Shown here one piece after another: positions 13,401 to 25,200 of a DNA stretch of 64,000 nucleotides. Below the pieces are notes generated by a model. The model had not been told where the DNA came from, searched no databases, and saw only the letters and a program-made list of their open reading frames with translations. Numbering within the stretch: the first letter of the stretch is position 1; the number at the start of each line of letters is the position of its first letter. Source of the stretch: Monarcha castaneiventris obscurior (taxonomy: Eukaryota; Chordata; Aves; Passeriformes; Monarchidae). The position numbers and the translations under genes are program-made. The stretch covers positions 8,263,501-8,327,500 of the forward strand of contig JAMPIT010000493.1 in NCBI GenBank assembly GCA_026261815.1, given 5' to 3'.

Positions 13401-15590
13401 GGCTCACAAAGGCAGCCACATGATGAGAATCTCTCCAATGAATCTGTCCAATGAATTAAAATAATTACTTTTCTAATTCGCCCCTAGACTCTGCTAAACC
13501 TTCTGGGGCCTTGAGGAAGGCATGAAGTTTTCTTAATTTCTCCTACTTGTATAGGCAAACATTTTAATTTATAAAATGAATAATTCTGTGTTTAATCAGT
13601 GCAAAGGAAAATTCCACTCGGGGATGGGGACATCTCATGATGCTGCACAGGATTAAGCCACAAGATGACTCCCCAGTGTGCAGGAACGTGGCCATGGGAG
13701 AGCCCTTGTGCCTCTGGGCATCAGCAGTTGTGGTGATCCTGAGCATCTCCCTCACAAGAACGACTGAGAATATAAGGATCCATCAAGGGTAACATGCAAA
13801 GGCAACTGCCTTTGAGCCACCAAAAATCACCAGCATCAAGCCCAGCAAACCAGACCAGGCCCTGGGAAACTCAAAATGATTGCTTGTGAACTCCAGTGCT
13901 TTTTTAGAGCCAAGTTCACACTGAATATGGAGATCCTGATGAAAAACAGATGGTTTCTCAGGCTGGGCCAGGTGAGGAACAGCAGACTTGTCACTGGATG
14001 GTGGGGCTGGGTTGTGCTTTAGTGCTTGAACCTTCCCAGCAGCCAACCTGTCACTTCAAAACTGGGACTTAAGTGAGAACACAAATGCTTCAGGGTCATA
14101 CAGAAACTGAGGGCAAATAGAGCTGTGTCTACAAAAAGATGCCCTGATTTTAAAATTTTGCAAATCAGATATAACTGGAGATGCATTACTTGCTTATCTG
14201 GAGGAGCTGGACAGGAATAATCCTGTTCCAGAGCTGGCTGGATACACTCCTGCAGTGATGTCCTGTGGAATGGGTGTTGTAATGGATGCAAACAGTGGTG
14301 CTGCACCAGGACTTGGTCCCTACTTTGGAGGAATTTATAAATAATAAACATTTAATAGCAAATAATAAATAATAATATTAAATAATAATAACAAAGAGGT
14401 GCAACATTCATTACACGGTGTGCTACAAATGAGGTTAAAACTGTGTATATTCTATTTCTTTTAATTAACAGTAAGACAAAACAAGCTCAAATATACCATG
14501 AATCCCCAGACGGTTTTGTTTTGCAGAAGGGAAATTTTCAGAAAGGTTTAAAATAACAAGAACAGAAATAAAGTTTGGACAAAGCTCTTTCTCCTGCAAG
14601 GTGACAAGCTGGGGCTCGCATGAGGGATCACAGCCTTTACCTTCCCTGCCCTTTGTTTTCCACCAGTGATGCTCTCCCCTGGCAGCTGGCTAAGGCCAAA
14701 ATGCCAAAGCATCAAATGAAATTTTAAAACTTAAAACCTCAAAATAAAGTTTATGTACACACACACACAAAAGCAGCAAAAATACCATTTTCTTGCCAAA
14801 ATGTAATATAAGCCAACTACTTTGCTGCAGTGGACTTGTATCAATAATCTCAGCTACATCACTTTACACAAGTTTGGGATCTTGCCTTTCACTGACTTCT
14901 GGCCACAATTCTCCCTAAATCCTGCACTTAATGTTTCCCATGGGAAAGCTATAGGTTCACATTTCCACTCAATGCTGCACTGAAATTCTCCCATTTACAC
15001 TTCAGATCTCCTGTCTGTAGGATGGCAGAGGAAATTTGGGTGCTGGAGCCACCCCTGCAGCCCAGCACCCCAGGGTGCCTCCAGTCTAACATGGGATATT
15101 AAAGCAACAGTTTGTAAGTGGCCACAGAGGAACAACGACCTGCTCATGTCCAAGCCTGCTGAGGTCTCATTGAAGGATGGCCATTTCCCATTCCAGCCTG
15201 GCTGGAAGCGATATCCAGCAGTGAGAGATACCAATCAGTAAGTGTTCAGTCGAGATGAAATTTCTATTTTTCTAATGCTGGTTATTTCTTGGAAAGTTAG
15301 ACGAATCTTTTATGCCTGCTGGCGCTCAGGCCAGTAAATATAGAATTCAATGATACAGTTGAATACACAAACTTTAGCAGCCTACCTACCTACACCAGAA
15401 AAATACACCGTTTTTTCCTTAGTTCTACTCTATTTTCTTTTTCCTGCTCTCAAGTCCAGCCCTGGATTTATCCCCCAGGCAGAACTGCTGTTTGCTCAGC
15501 GGGATGAGCTGAGAGAAGAGGACTTTGGAGAGATTCTTAGTTATGCAGGGAGGAATAAAACAACCCAAAAAACAAAGAAAGGGAAATATC
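10445..15590. other. Non-coding DNA downstream of CACNG5
   Basis: This stretch lies 3' of CACNG5 on the minus strand and may include the distal part of its 3' UTR. The first minus-strand poly(A) hexamers I find after the stop codon are ATTAAA at 14351-14356 and AATAAA at 13334-13339. Neither can be chosen from sequence alone. Other contents are a triple 13-bp repeat around 10856-10894 (core CTGGGGACACC), an AT-rich AAT-repeat patch at 14341-14392 and a short AC run at 14757-14768. No coding exon was recognised. Confidence 0.5.
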
Positions 15591-15668
15591 CCAATTCTCT
15601 AGGTTACACTATTGGTTATATAACCAATCTCTCTGGTTATATTTACGCTCCTATAAATAGAGAATTGG
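15591..15668 (-). repeat. Inverted-repeat hairpin in the CACNG5 3' UTR
   Basis: Perfect 11-bp outer arms, CCAATTCTCTA (15591-15601) and TAGAGAATTGG (15658-15668), enclose a perfect 18-bp palindrome ATTGGTTATATAACCAAT (15611-15628). A further partial copy of the inner arm (GGTTATAT) lies at 15634-15641. The structure starts 78 bp beyond the CACNG5 stop codon, so it is very probably transcribed in the 3' UTR and could fold as a nested hairpin. A small palindromic element insertion is an alternative origin. Confidence 0.8.
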
Positions 15669-15746
15669 CCTGAAAGAGTGGCCTAAAAAAACGACGAACG
15701 GAGTTGGGACTTGGCGACCCTCGGAGCGGGCGCGGGGCCAGCGGGC

Positions 15747-16004
15747 TCAGCACGGGGACGAGGACATTTGGTCGTAGTCGGGGCACTTGAGCAGGGCTGG
15801 GTAGTTACTGTTCATCTGCAGGGACGCCTCGCTGGAGATGTCCGAGGGGCTGCGGCCCCGTGCCCACGCGTCCGGGTGCAGGAACTGCCCCGAGTAGTCG
15901 GAGCAGTTGCTCAGGCGGGGCCGGTAGAAGCTGGGGTGGGGTCGGTAGAGGTCCTCGGCCGTGTAGCGCTTCATGAACAGGTACACGGACATCACCCCGG
16001 CACT
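15747..16004 (-). CDS. CACNG5: CACNG5 coding exon 5 (end of TM4 and cytoplasmic tail)
   Basis: 85 codons plus TGA at 15747-15749. It begins SAGVMSVYLFMKRY (end of the fourth helix and the stop-transfer lysine/arginine). It continues with the conserved tail motifs YRPRLSNCSDYSGQFL and RGRSPSDISSEASLQM, and ends DYDQMSSSPC. The acceptor CGCAG|AGTGCC is the innermost of four identical acceptors created by a 59-bp tandem repeat. Only this copy keeps the tail open. Confidence 0.96.
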   Translation of the reverse strand, partial: SAGVMSVYLFMKRYTAEDLYRPHPSFYRPRLSNCSDYSGQFLHPDAWARGRSPSDISSEASLQMNSNYPALLKCPDYDQMSSSPC

Positions 16005-19000
16005 CTGCGGGACAGACACACGGCCTGAGGCATGAACAGGTACACGGACATCACCCCGGCACTCTGCGGGACAGAGACACGGCCTGAGGCATGAACAGGT
16101 ACACGGACATCACCCCGGCACTCTGCGGGACAGACACACGGCCTGAGGCATGAACAGGTACACGGACATCACCCCGGCACTCTGCGGGACAGAGACACGG
16201 CCTGAGGCCCTCCCGGCCCATGGCTGCCTCCTGCACCACCACCCAAACAGGACAAAATAGAAATTGCCTTTTTTTGCACTGCTGCTGATGCTCAAAAGCA
16301 CCCGAGGGCCGTCACTTCCCTGCCCCATGCCTTGGATCTGTGCAGTAAATAATGTGGCACAACCACATCTCCTCCTCTGCTTTTCATGCTCCATCAAATT
16401 GTGATCAAATACCCCAGCAGTGCTCCAGGGTGGGTCTGTCCCCCCATACGTCCCCTTCATGTTATATATTATCCCTCTGCCCTCACAGCCCTCCTTTAAA
16501 CCCCGTCTGAGCCCTCTTGTAGCCAAACAGCCTCAGCCTGCCCACCCCTGGGAATGGGACATGCTTGTTGCAGGGATGTGGTACCTCTGTGAGAAGGAAC
16601 GAGATGGCAGAGAAGGCAAAGGACCACCCATATTTGTAATTGAAGAATGACTCCGAGTCCTTGGTCCTGTTGAGCATCTCGTCATTTATGCTGGATATGT
16701 AGAGGACCAGCCCCACCACCAGTGACAGACCTGGAGAAGGACAGTGGGGAACACTTCAGGCATGAAGCTACTGAAGAAGCACCTTCCTGAAGGCCTGACT
16801 TTTGGGGGAAAGTAAAAAAATTGTGGGAATGTGCTTGTAATAACTGGGTAAAGGAGCTGCACTCCTGCTGCGCTAACCCAGGGCACTCCTCTCATTCCAG
16901 TCAAACATTCCCTGCTCAGGGAAGTCTGTGCACTGGGAGGAGGGAGCTGGCTCCAGTAGGAGCTGCTTCAAAGCTCAGCTGTCACAGCTATTTGTTCAGC
17001 ACTCGAACAACACCATGAATAAAACATTCACTTTTCTCATGTAGACACAGCCCAACTGAGCAGTTTGAAGTTTCAGATCTCTCCTGCGACTGATGTTCCA
17101 TGAGAAGCATCCTCTTCCCCAGCACCTGCTCCAGCACGAGTGGTGGGGGCTTTTCCCCTCATTTCCACAAATGAGCTCTGCATCCGTCCCACAAAGGCTG
17201 ATCAGGCTGTGGGGCTGAGCTGGGAGTGATGACTCCAACAAGGAGTCACCAGGGCAGGTTAGGAGAGCACCAGCAGCTACCAAAGCAAATGAGCTCCATG
17301 CTCAAGGGCAGTCAGGAAAAAGCCTGGCTTGCAAAACTCACCTGACAGGATGAAGAATATCCCCGAGACGAAGGCGAGGATGGTCCTGTGAGGCCGGATG
17401 TGGCCGATGTTGCTCAGGATGAAGCCGATGAACATGAAGAAGAGGCTGACCAGAGGGAAGGGGGTGGCTGAGCGGATCATCTCTGTTGAGAGGGGAGCAG
17501 AGGGAAATGAGAACAGGTTAGTATTCCCAAAATAGTGCAAGAAATGGGCTTATCTGGGTGAGAGGGCTCCCGTCCTCCTGCTCGCACTGTGTTGTGTCTG
17601 GATTTCTTTCCTTGCTAATGAGCTGAGTAAAACACAGAATTATGGAATCATAGAATGGTTGGGGTTGGAAGGGACCTTATGTTCCAACTCTCTGCCATGG
17701 TCAGGGGACACCTTCCACTGTCCCAGGTTGCTCCAGGCCCCACTCAACCTGGCCTTGAACACTTCCAGTGATGGAGCATCCACAGACTCTCTGGGCAACC
17801 TGTACCAGTGTCCCACCTCCATGGTGTTTGCGTTTCTGAGGGTTCCTGTGTGAAGTGTTGCATAGGAAACCATCAGAACCTGCATTTTTCTCTAGCTCCA
17901 CTGGTTAAGTGTTTGCAGAACACTTCTATTTATTAAATCAGAAATGACTGCAGAATTCATCATTAGAGTTGTGACACTCCATCCTTAATTCATCCTGCGA
18001 TATAATGGGCAAAATTGCTAGGGAATAAAAACAGCTGCAAATGATGGAGAGGAGACTAAAAAGCCAAACGCTGCGATGAACATTAGTGCTGAATAGCCAG
18101 TGACAGGAAATTGTACAGCTTAGGGCCTCTGTGGGCATCCTGCCATTAGAAAGGGATGTCCCCAAAAGCTTAGGAGCACACTGGGTAATTTCCATAGTAA
18201 AAAATGTAGTTGCATCCTTGCGGGCCAGCACTGTCAAGGAACTCAGAGCTTCTTTGTCAAGGACACAAATGGGATTTCTTGGGGAGGGTCCCTAGGGACC
18301 CCTTGGTGCTTTGCAGGATGTAAAGGGTGGAACCCCACCAAACCACTTACTCAGGACGTTGATTGTGGATTCAGATGTCAGCTGGATGTTCATGGGCATC
18401 ACGTATTCGATGGTGAAGCACCGGCCACGCTCCTCACCTGCGGCAGACAGACAAAAATGTGAACCCTGAAGCCACAGGGTTTAAGGTCACCCCAGGGGCA
18501 ATATCAGCGTTCCTCACTTCTCCTCTGACTTTTCCAAAGCGGTTGAAACTTTGTGACATTTCAGGTTGGTCACTTTGAGATTCCCATTCCCTTGGGTTCT
18601 ATTCAACTCTGTCCCTGCAGCCAAGTTGCTTCATCAAACTTGGCGCAGACGGAGGGAACGGCCCAGCTGACCTGAATCTAAATTTTGCAGGGATGCAATG
18701 GAAAGTTTTTATCTTCTGCCCAAGGCATCATGGCTGCAGCTCTGGAACAGGGCAGGGGGTCTGGCAGGGCAGCAGCAAACTCACCAAAGCCTGTATGCAA
18801 AGGCACATTTATCCTTTGGACTGTTAAAGTCGGGCATGAGGCAGTGACATTGCTTGCCAAAGGTTGTGCCTGAGTGTGGAAGCAGAGATGGGCAGAGCCT
18901 CTAAAAATCCCATTTTTCTTGGCCCTTTCCTGTTGGATGCCACTGACACACAACAAACCAAGAGGAGGTTTTTGGCTGGGAGACCATACCTGCCAGAAAG

Positions 19001-19185
19001 CAGACCCTCCAGAGCCCCGAGTGCAGCGACAGCTTGATCTCGGCCGTCTGGTTTTGGGGCTGGACAATGCCCTCCTCCAGGTAGAGCCAGTAGTCGGTGC
19101 TGACGGAGATGCCCAGGAGGCCGAGGCCGCAGACGGCGAACACGCTGCTGAGCAGGGTCAGCGCCTTCCTGCTGCAGGCGCTCAT
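15747..19185 (-). CDS. CACNG5: CACNG5: TARP gamma-5, AMPA-receptor auxiliary subunit (five exons)
   Basis: Coding exons on the minus strand are 19185-18990, 18437-18351, 17482-17342, 16730-16585 and 16004-15747 (196, 87, 141, 146 and 258 nt). All have GT-AG borders and compatible phases, giving 275 aa plus stop, the usual CACNG5 length. The four-helix membrane protein of the claudin/PMP22/TARP superfamily is complete. It has a first helix after MSACSRKALT, the signature tryptophan and GLW..C motif in the first extracellular loop (SGLWRVCF), the second cysteine in GRCF, helices 2-4 in exons 3 and 4, and a cytoplasmic tail ending SSSPC. From family knowledge, type II TARPs (gamma-5 and gamma-7) bind AMPA receptors and modulate gating. 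The SSSPC end differs from the classic TTPV PDZ ligand of type I TARPs. CACNG7 was excluded by exon 2 (IEYVMPMN) and the tail. An in-frame ATG four codons upstream (19197) could also start the protein; I chose 19185 because MSAC matches the family start. Confidence 0.97.
15972..16207 (-). repeat. 59-bp tandem repeat duplicating the CACNG5 exon 5 acceptor
   Basis: Four copies lie at 15972-16030, 16031-16089, 16090-16148 and 16149-16207. They are nearly identical. Copies 1 and 3 read ACAGACACAC and copies 2 and 4 ACAGAGACAC, so a 118-bp pair has itself duplicated. Each unit contains the last bases of intron 4, the CGCAG acceptor and the first 33 nt of exon 5 (SAGVMSVYLFM). Exon starts available on the minus strand are 16004, 16063, 16122 and 16181. 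Use of any of the outer three adds 59 nt per copy and meets an in-frame TGA after 23 codons. Confidence 0.95.
16585..16730 (-). CDS. CACNG5: CACNG5 coding exon 4 (TM3-TM4 region)
   Basis: 146 nt. It starts by completing a split Gly codon, then LSLVVGLVLYISSINDEM (third helix and second extracellular loop). It continues NYKYGWSFAF and AISFLLTE (fourth helix). The acceptor is CTCCAG|GT and the donor ACAGAG|GTACCA. The intron that follows (16584-16005) carries the exon 5 acceptor repeat. Confidence 0.96.
17342..17482 (-). CDS. CACNG5: CACNG5 coding exon 3 (TM2 and start of TM3)
   Basis: 141 nt, the standard size for this TARP exon. It completes the split Lys codon, then MIRSATPFPLVSLFFMFIGF (second helix), NIGHIRPHRTILAF (cytoplasmic loop) and SGIFFILSG (third helix start). 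The acceptor is CAACAG|AG and the donor GTCAG|GTGAGT. The intron after it (17341-16731) shows no other feature. Confidence 0.97.
17642..17821 (-). mobile_element. CR1 LINE 3' fragment
   Basis: The plus strand reads AATCATAGAATGG, GGTTGGAAGGGACC, AACCTGGCCTTGAACACTTC and CTCTGGGCAACCTG in order. This is the reverse complement of the conserved 3' end of avian CR1 elements, so the element lies on the minus strand. It is truncated at its 5' end as most CR1 copies are, and sits in CACNG5 intron 2, in the same orientation as the gene. Confidence 0.93.
18351..18437 (-). CDS. CACNG5: CACNG5 coding exon 2 (first extracellular loop)
   Basis: 87 nt encoding the rest of a split Gly, then EERGRCFTIEY, VMPMN and TSESTINVL, ending in one base of the next Lys codon. 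The Cys in GRCF pairs with the exon 1 Cys in the superfamily fold. The acceptor is CGCAG|GT and the donor CTGA|GTAAGT. The intron after it (18350-17483) contains the CR1 fragment. Confidence 0.96.
18990..19185 (-). CDS. CACNG5: CACNG5 coding exon 1 (start codon, TM1, first loop)
   Basis: Starts ATG at 19185-19183. It encodes MSACSRKALTLLSS, a hydrophobic first helix, STDYWLYLEE, a possible N-glycosylation site NQT, and the signature SGLWRVCFLAG. It ends at a GGCAG|GTATGG donor. Upstream on the minus strand a pyrimidine-rich CTCCTCCCGCGCCCCGCAG gives a plausible acceptor at 19215. The exon would then begin at 19214 with a 29-nt untranslated leader, implying one or more non-coding 5' exons further upstream. 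Confidence 0.96.
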
Positions 19186-19214
19186 TCCCAACAGCATCGG
19201 GGGCCCGGCAGCGG

Positions 19215-22200
19215 CTGCGGGGCGCGGGAGGAGCCCTGGGCACGGGGGGCAGCGGTGCCAAAGCTCTGCCCTGAATTGCTTGTGCAGGCTGAGCTGAAAG
19301 GAGCCATTAGAACAATCACTGACAGACAGAGTTTGAACCAAATCCCACCCGCGGCTCGGGATGTGGGAATGGCACAGCACGGACGGGCCGGGAGCGGCTC
19401 CTTGGCTCGTGTTGGGTTTGCTGCAGGTGAATTCCTGCTGCTCCAGCCAGAGCTGGCACTGATCTGCTGAGCCAAGGATGGAGCTGAACCGCAGCATCTT
19501 ATCTACCTGCAGAGCCTTATCAAGTGCTGCCAGCCCCCGGCACAGGAGCTGCTGAGGATCACCGACACCGCGCTCAGGGATCCACAAAGCTGCTCACAAC
19601 TGCTGGGCCAACCCCCAGCCCTGAGCACCATCCCTCTGCCCTCCAACATTGCCATTTTAACACTTCCAGGGTAGATTTACCCACTAGGAGATCATGCTAA
19701 TTTTGCAAAAGCCACGCTATGTTTATGATATCATCAAACAACTTGAAGCAGAGTGGCATGACATAATAATCTGCCTTTTTTTTTGTTTTATTGCTCTTGC
19801 CAGAGCTGCCAGTACCCTCTCTAGTCCAAACCCACCTTGTGCTTTGGAGAGGGGTTGGGAAATGGGGACAGAGAGCTGCAGCCAGGCCCTGGGCAAACAT
19901 TACAGGAAAAAATTCCCTCATCTCCATGTCACTTATGTATAGCATCTTTTTTTTTATTATTATTATTTTATTGCACATTTTCTACTTTGAGGAAATTAGC
20001 AGTTCCTATGGTGCCCTGCAGACTGATAAAATAGCACCAGAAATCAGAGATCTTGGTGCAGTGGAGAAAAAGTGAAATTAGTATGGGGGGAGGGGGAAAC
20101 ACAGCAACAGAAGATTAAAGAGATAAGAGCAAGAAGGAAAAAGATACGTGTGAGAGATGGTCTTGTGTGGAGTAGCAAGGAGCAGATAGTGCTGCTGACT
20201 GCTGTTATAAAGGCAGAATGAATCACAGGTAAGTGCCATGTCATGTCTATTTTCCAAGGCACATTTTGCTGCTATTCAGCCCTGCAAGCAATAAGGAAAA
20301 AATATCTAAATCCACCTAGACAACAAAAGCTACTGACTCGAGAAGCAGGCTATGTCTTCCTTGGACTCCCTTTAGAACTGCACTAGCTTTGTTTCACACC
20401 CTCAGGAGTGGCTCCATCACTCCTGTGCTCCCTTGGTGAACAGACTGTTTGGAAGAGAAGCCCTGTTGCTGTTATCACTGCAGTAAAGGTGGTGGGTTTA
20501 GTGATTAAATCACAGACACAAATTCTGCCTGGACCAGGAGATAACTCCCTGTTCCAACACGGCCGAGCAAACTGGAGGAGGGTGTTTTTTTCTAGTGCCT
20601 CAGATGCAAATATATTAATTCTCACTTGCTTACAGTGACTCTCAGAGATGCCGAAAGTCCTCACAGTTTGTACTTTTACACCTGAAAGCCTCCAAGGATA
20701 ATGTTGTGCTATAATTCCCGCATGGTGAAAGTGAGTAGATGATGCTGAGAGAGGTTTCTTGCTGCTCCAGCACTCTGGGGAGCTCTGAGCTCTTGCAGTG
20801 CCCATCCCCAGCACTTCTGTCTCCCAAATCCACAGCTCCCCACACCTGTCCTGGGCTGGGTTTGCAGCAGTTTCATTTGGATTAGCATGAAGGAAACTTG
20901 TAGTTCCTGTGGAGTCCAAAGAAAGGCATTTCCTGAACAGATGCAACATCCAAGGTCTGTGTGTCCCTCCAGCTCACTGCTCTGGGCAGCAGTAAGAGAG
21001 AAAAGCAGGGAATGCTGCTGGAAGAGTATCAAATTCTTGAGTGAAAGACAGAGAGGGAGAGAGAGTCTTTAATTATCGCATCTGACCCTGAGTCCAAAGC
21101 AGGCAAGTACATCTTGGTAGGAAGCAGATGTACTCGCACCCTCAAGCGCTGCAACAGCTTTGACAATTCTCTTCCATATGAAATTAAGGATTTGGCTCTT
21201 CCTACGTTCACACTTTGCCTTTTCCCAGAAGGTTCCAGCCTACAGGAAGGGGATTGCTGTCTCCAGACAGCCCAAGCAAGTGCTCCAGCTCACAGTCCTG
21301 CAAGCTTTCCCTCCACCTTTGGCTTTGCTAACCAGCCTCATTTTCAGTGTTGTTATTTAATGCTTGCCTCAGCTAAAGAAAAGTAGGATGTGTTCCCAGG
21401 AGGAATACCTCCCTGCTAGGGGAGCAAGGAATGAAGTGCTGAGAGGATGCTCAGATTCTTTTTTCCCTGAAGAATTAGGAGGCAGCAGCTAAAGAAGAAA
21501 GTGGTGATTATGGGGCAGAGAACCATGTCAGCCCTGCACCTGCCATTTCCAGGGAATATGCCATTTCCCATCTCTATAGATTCCCACTGGATTCAGCAAC
21601 CAAACAGCCAAAACACAGATCCTCTGGCTCATCCATTCTTTTCCCTAGCTCAGCCAGAGCCATATTTTCTAGTTGCTGCCTCAAAATGAACAGCATTTAC
21701 TACAGAGTGTCTCATCCCTCCTGGCATTTTGGTGCCAAAATGGTAAAAGGAACTGGAATCTATTCTTGGCTCATGTATCATCAACAACCATTCTCCCTGC
21801 ACATTCTCGTTAATAATGAGCCAAAAATCATAGTAGGGGAGTATGTGAAGGTCCAGATAAAGCCACTCAGAGGGAAATAACAAAGTATTTCCTGTGATTT
21901 GTTGTCCACCAACATCAGGCACTGGAAAACAGACCCATTTGGTCTCATTTCTGTTGGCGTGATGCGAGCAGCAGGGACAGGGTTGGGCGTCAGAGCTGCA
22001 CCTCTCAATTGCCTCATTCCTTTTTCCTCTCACACTTCAATCTCCATGAAATCATGGATGCATTAGAGACTGATGCCTATTACTGCTTTCCTGGCACACA
22101 GAATCCGGCCTGTTGTGACGGGGACAGGGGCAGGGATGGTGCAGAACCTCTGCTTGAAACAAACCTTCCCCAGGTCCAGTGCCCGGAGAGTTCACAGGGC

Positions 22201-25200
22201 TCCCAAGTGAAAGGTTTTTCAAGGACAACAACAGGAGCTGGCTTGATTATCAGGAAGGATTTAGTTCACAGTGACCTTTATCAATTGTGTTCTGCTTCCT
22301 ATGGCTGTTTGGTTTCCAACAGGAGCTGGATTTTAAATTAAATGAATTGAGCCCCAAAGATTTCCAAGAAATAGAACCTTAGAACTGTTCCTGCTCCTTT
22401 GATCACACTGTGCCTTCTGGTAGTAGTCCAGGGAATAATAAAGGCAGTCTGCAATGTAATCTGCAGTCCTTGTAATGAATTTCTCCTTGCCTTGGAGCAA
22501 CAGTTTCTGATGGAAGCTGCACATGGCCCTTGCTGGGCCTGAACCCTTTGGGAAATGAAATGAGTGTTGGCATTGTTCCTAACGCCAATTCACCCAGATC
22601 TAGGAGTAAGTCCTTACCTGCTGCTCCACAGTCACAGAAAGAAAATATCCTGGGCAGATTTCTGAGCCCACATCTGTGACCTAATGCCAAGCACAAGCTG
22701 CTGCTCTGGGCTACGTGGATGGGCTGAGAAAAATGAATATATCACTGGTCAACTGCCTGGACAGGATGGGTCACATCAATAAATCACTGCTCTGAGTTCA
22801 CCGGAAAACAGCAGCTCCCTCCTGCCCTGGGTAAAGGCAGAAGGAGCAGGGCCAAGCCATTGATTTTTATGTGACATCATTTCCAATTTCCTGACATTTG
22901 GGCGGAAGGGAAGCACTGCCAAGGTTATCAGAGCAGACGGGAGGGAAGGGTTTGTTTGTGAAGGGGTGCTGAGGTCCAGGACGAGCCTGGTGGCTGTGGC
23001 TGTGGATGTGTGGTCCATGCTGCAAACCAAGGGCCGAAGGAAATCAGAGATTCAGCCATGGATCTGGAGTAGTGGGAGAGGCTGAGCAGAACATAAAGGA
23101 GAAGGAATGAAGCTGGTGAAAGGGGAGTAGGAAACCCACTGATTGAGCAATGAATGTACAAAGAACATCAGGGACCTGGGCAGGAGCAATCAAAGGCAGG
23201 AGAGCGTGAGCTGTGATGGAGCTGAACTGAAAGGACCAGCTCTCACGAAGCTGCAACAAGAAATTGGGCTGGCTAAAAATAAAGGGCCTTCAAGCAGTGT
23301 GATCCCTTCCTCAGGACACAACGCAGGCCATGGATGTGGGCAAAAAAAATAAAATAGGTCAAGGAGAGCAGCTCTTTCAGAACAAAACTTCTCAGAGCTG
23401 GCAGTACTCAGGCAGGCAGGACTGTGCCGAGGCCACCACTGCACTGCCACCCTCCTTCAGACAGCACAACTCACCCTGGCTCCCTCAGGGGCAAATCCAG
23501 AAAAGGCTGATTTGGTCATTAATAACCCTGCTGAAATAGAATGATCCCAGTGAGCTCATGGAGCACCCAAAGGGTGCAAATGCTTCAGTTCCAAAACAGG
23601 GTGTGCAGGACGCAGCACCAGGCCAGCTGAACTGGTGCTCCGTGGGTTGGCAGAGAGGGTTGGACCAGTGTGAGGAGCACATGGGGAGATGACTTTAACC
23701 ACAGCTGAGGAGAGGAAGAGGAGGAGATGGTGAGGGCAGCGCCCACGGCTCCATCTGGGATCGCAGGAGAAGCAGCTCCACAAACCTGACCTGGAAAACC
23801 AGGCAACCAGGAAAGATAGTTTTGGTTTTGGAATTACTGCTTGGGAAGGAGCAGTCCTTTCTGAAGCCTGGACAAGGTGTGCTGCAGGCAGGAGAGGAAC
23901 ACAGGGCTGCTCTGGTTTCATAGAATAGCTGCAGAGAACAGGGATGGCTGCAGAGAAAAGCAGTGAATCCTGCACTGGTACGTTGAGAAGGAAATTTCCA
24001 GAGAGGATATGGGTTGGAGCTGTTCCACAGGGTTCCCAGGTGCCCTGTCCTGAGCTGCTGGCACCTACCACCTCCACTGGCACATGGGGAGACAGAAATA
24101 CCTCAGGCAGCTTGAAGAGCTGCATTAGTGTCACACAGAAATGTCAGCTCGATTTCTGAGAGAGAAAATACGTATTGGAAAAATTAAATGCAGAAATAAA
24201 TCTTTTTGAAGTGGAGGAGGTTTAGCCTGATATTAAGAAATAAAACAGCCCATCTCATGGCAGTTTGAACAAGGGCTTGTAACTGTGACTACGAGCAAAC
24301 AAACTTCAAAAGGATCAATACTGGCCTTGAAAGCTTCCCCTCAGCTGGGAACAGCAGCGCAGTGCTGCCATTACCCACGGATAGACACGGCAGCGCTGGA
24401 TCAATGGGCACACTGGGCTCACAGGCTCCCCAGGGAGGGTTTAAAAATAAATAAATGAATAAAAATAAGGCTGGTTATGAGTTATTTAAGCCTAGATTGA
24501 GCCACAGCAATAACAAACCTATTAATTTTGTGCTTGTCATCACACACAAGGAGCACCTGATAAATAATCAGTGAGAAACGATGTGTGAGCTCACACACTG
24601 CAAGGCTCACTGTTAACTGATTTTGGTAATGAGATTACTTGGGATTTTCTCTCTTAAACTTGGCTTACATAATTTTTCTGAGAAGTCCTCTTTTCCCTAG
24701 CACTTCCTGTGCTTCATTTCTTGCCAGAGTTATTTTTTACAGTTTGGTGAAAAAATCCTGCTATGGCAGTGCAAGAGTGATGGAAATGCTATAGAGAAGC
24801 ACCATAACTTGAATCCCCAAGGCTGACCCACTTCCCTCTCCTTCTTTATGCCACACCAGCCTTTTTGCTGTGGACTGCTCAAACCCTGCCCTTTTGCCTG
24901 GGTCAGGTTTGTAGAGAGAGTTGTTACTGATAACTGAGCCCACCTCAGCTCCAGCACCAAATATAAGGAGATCAAATGATATTCCCAAGGTCAAAGGAGC
25001 AGCAAATGAGATTTATTTCCCACCCCAGCCCTCAAACCAGACCCTTTCCCAAACAGGCCACCTCTGCCACGCTGCTGCACTCGCTGGAGTGATGGCTCTG
25101 CTCCAGCTCTTTCACACTAATGGCTTTGGATGAAGCCAGCAACTTCCAGCAAATACAATCATTGACCAAACAGCCCCGGTGGTCCTGGTTCACATGCTGC

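Noticed and set aside
1..15590. CACNG4, expected next in the human gene order
   Set aside because: I looked for TARP exon motifs (GLWR, DYWLY, NYGWSF type) and saw none in this part, so CACNG4 should lie beyond the left edge.
15972..16207. CRISPR-like or direct-repeat array
   Set aside because: The units are contiguous without spacers and contain a vertebrate splice acceptor. This is a tandem duplication.
19186..19197. Upstream in-frame ATG adding four residues to CACNG5
   Set aside because: Possible, but MSAC matches the family start and the extension (MLLG) has no known counterpart.
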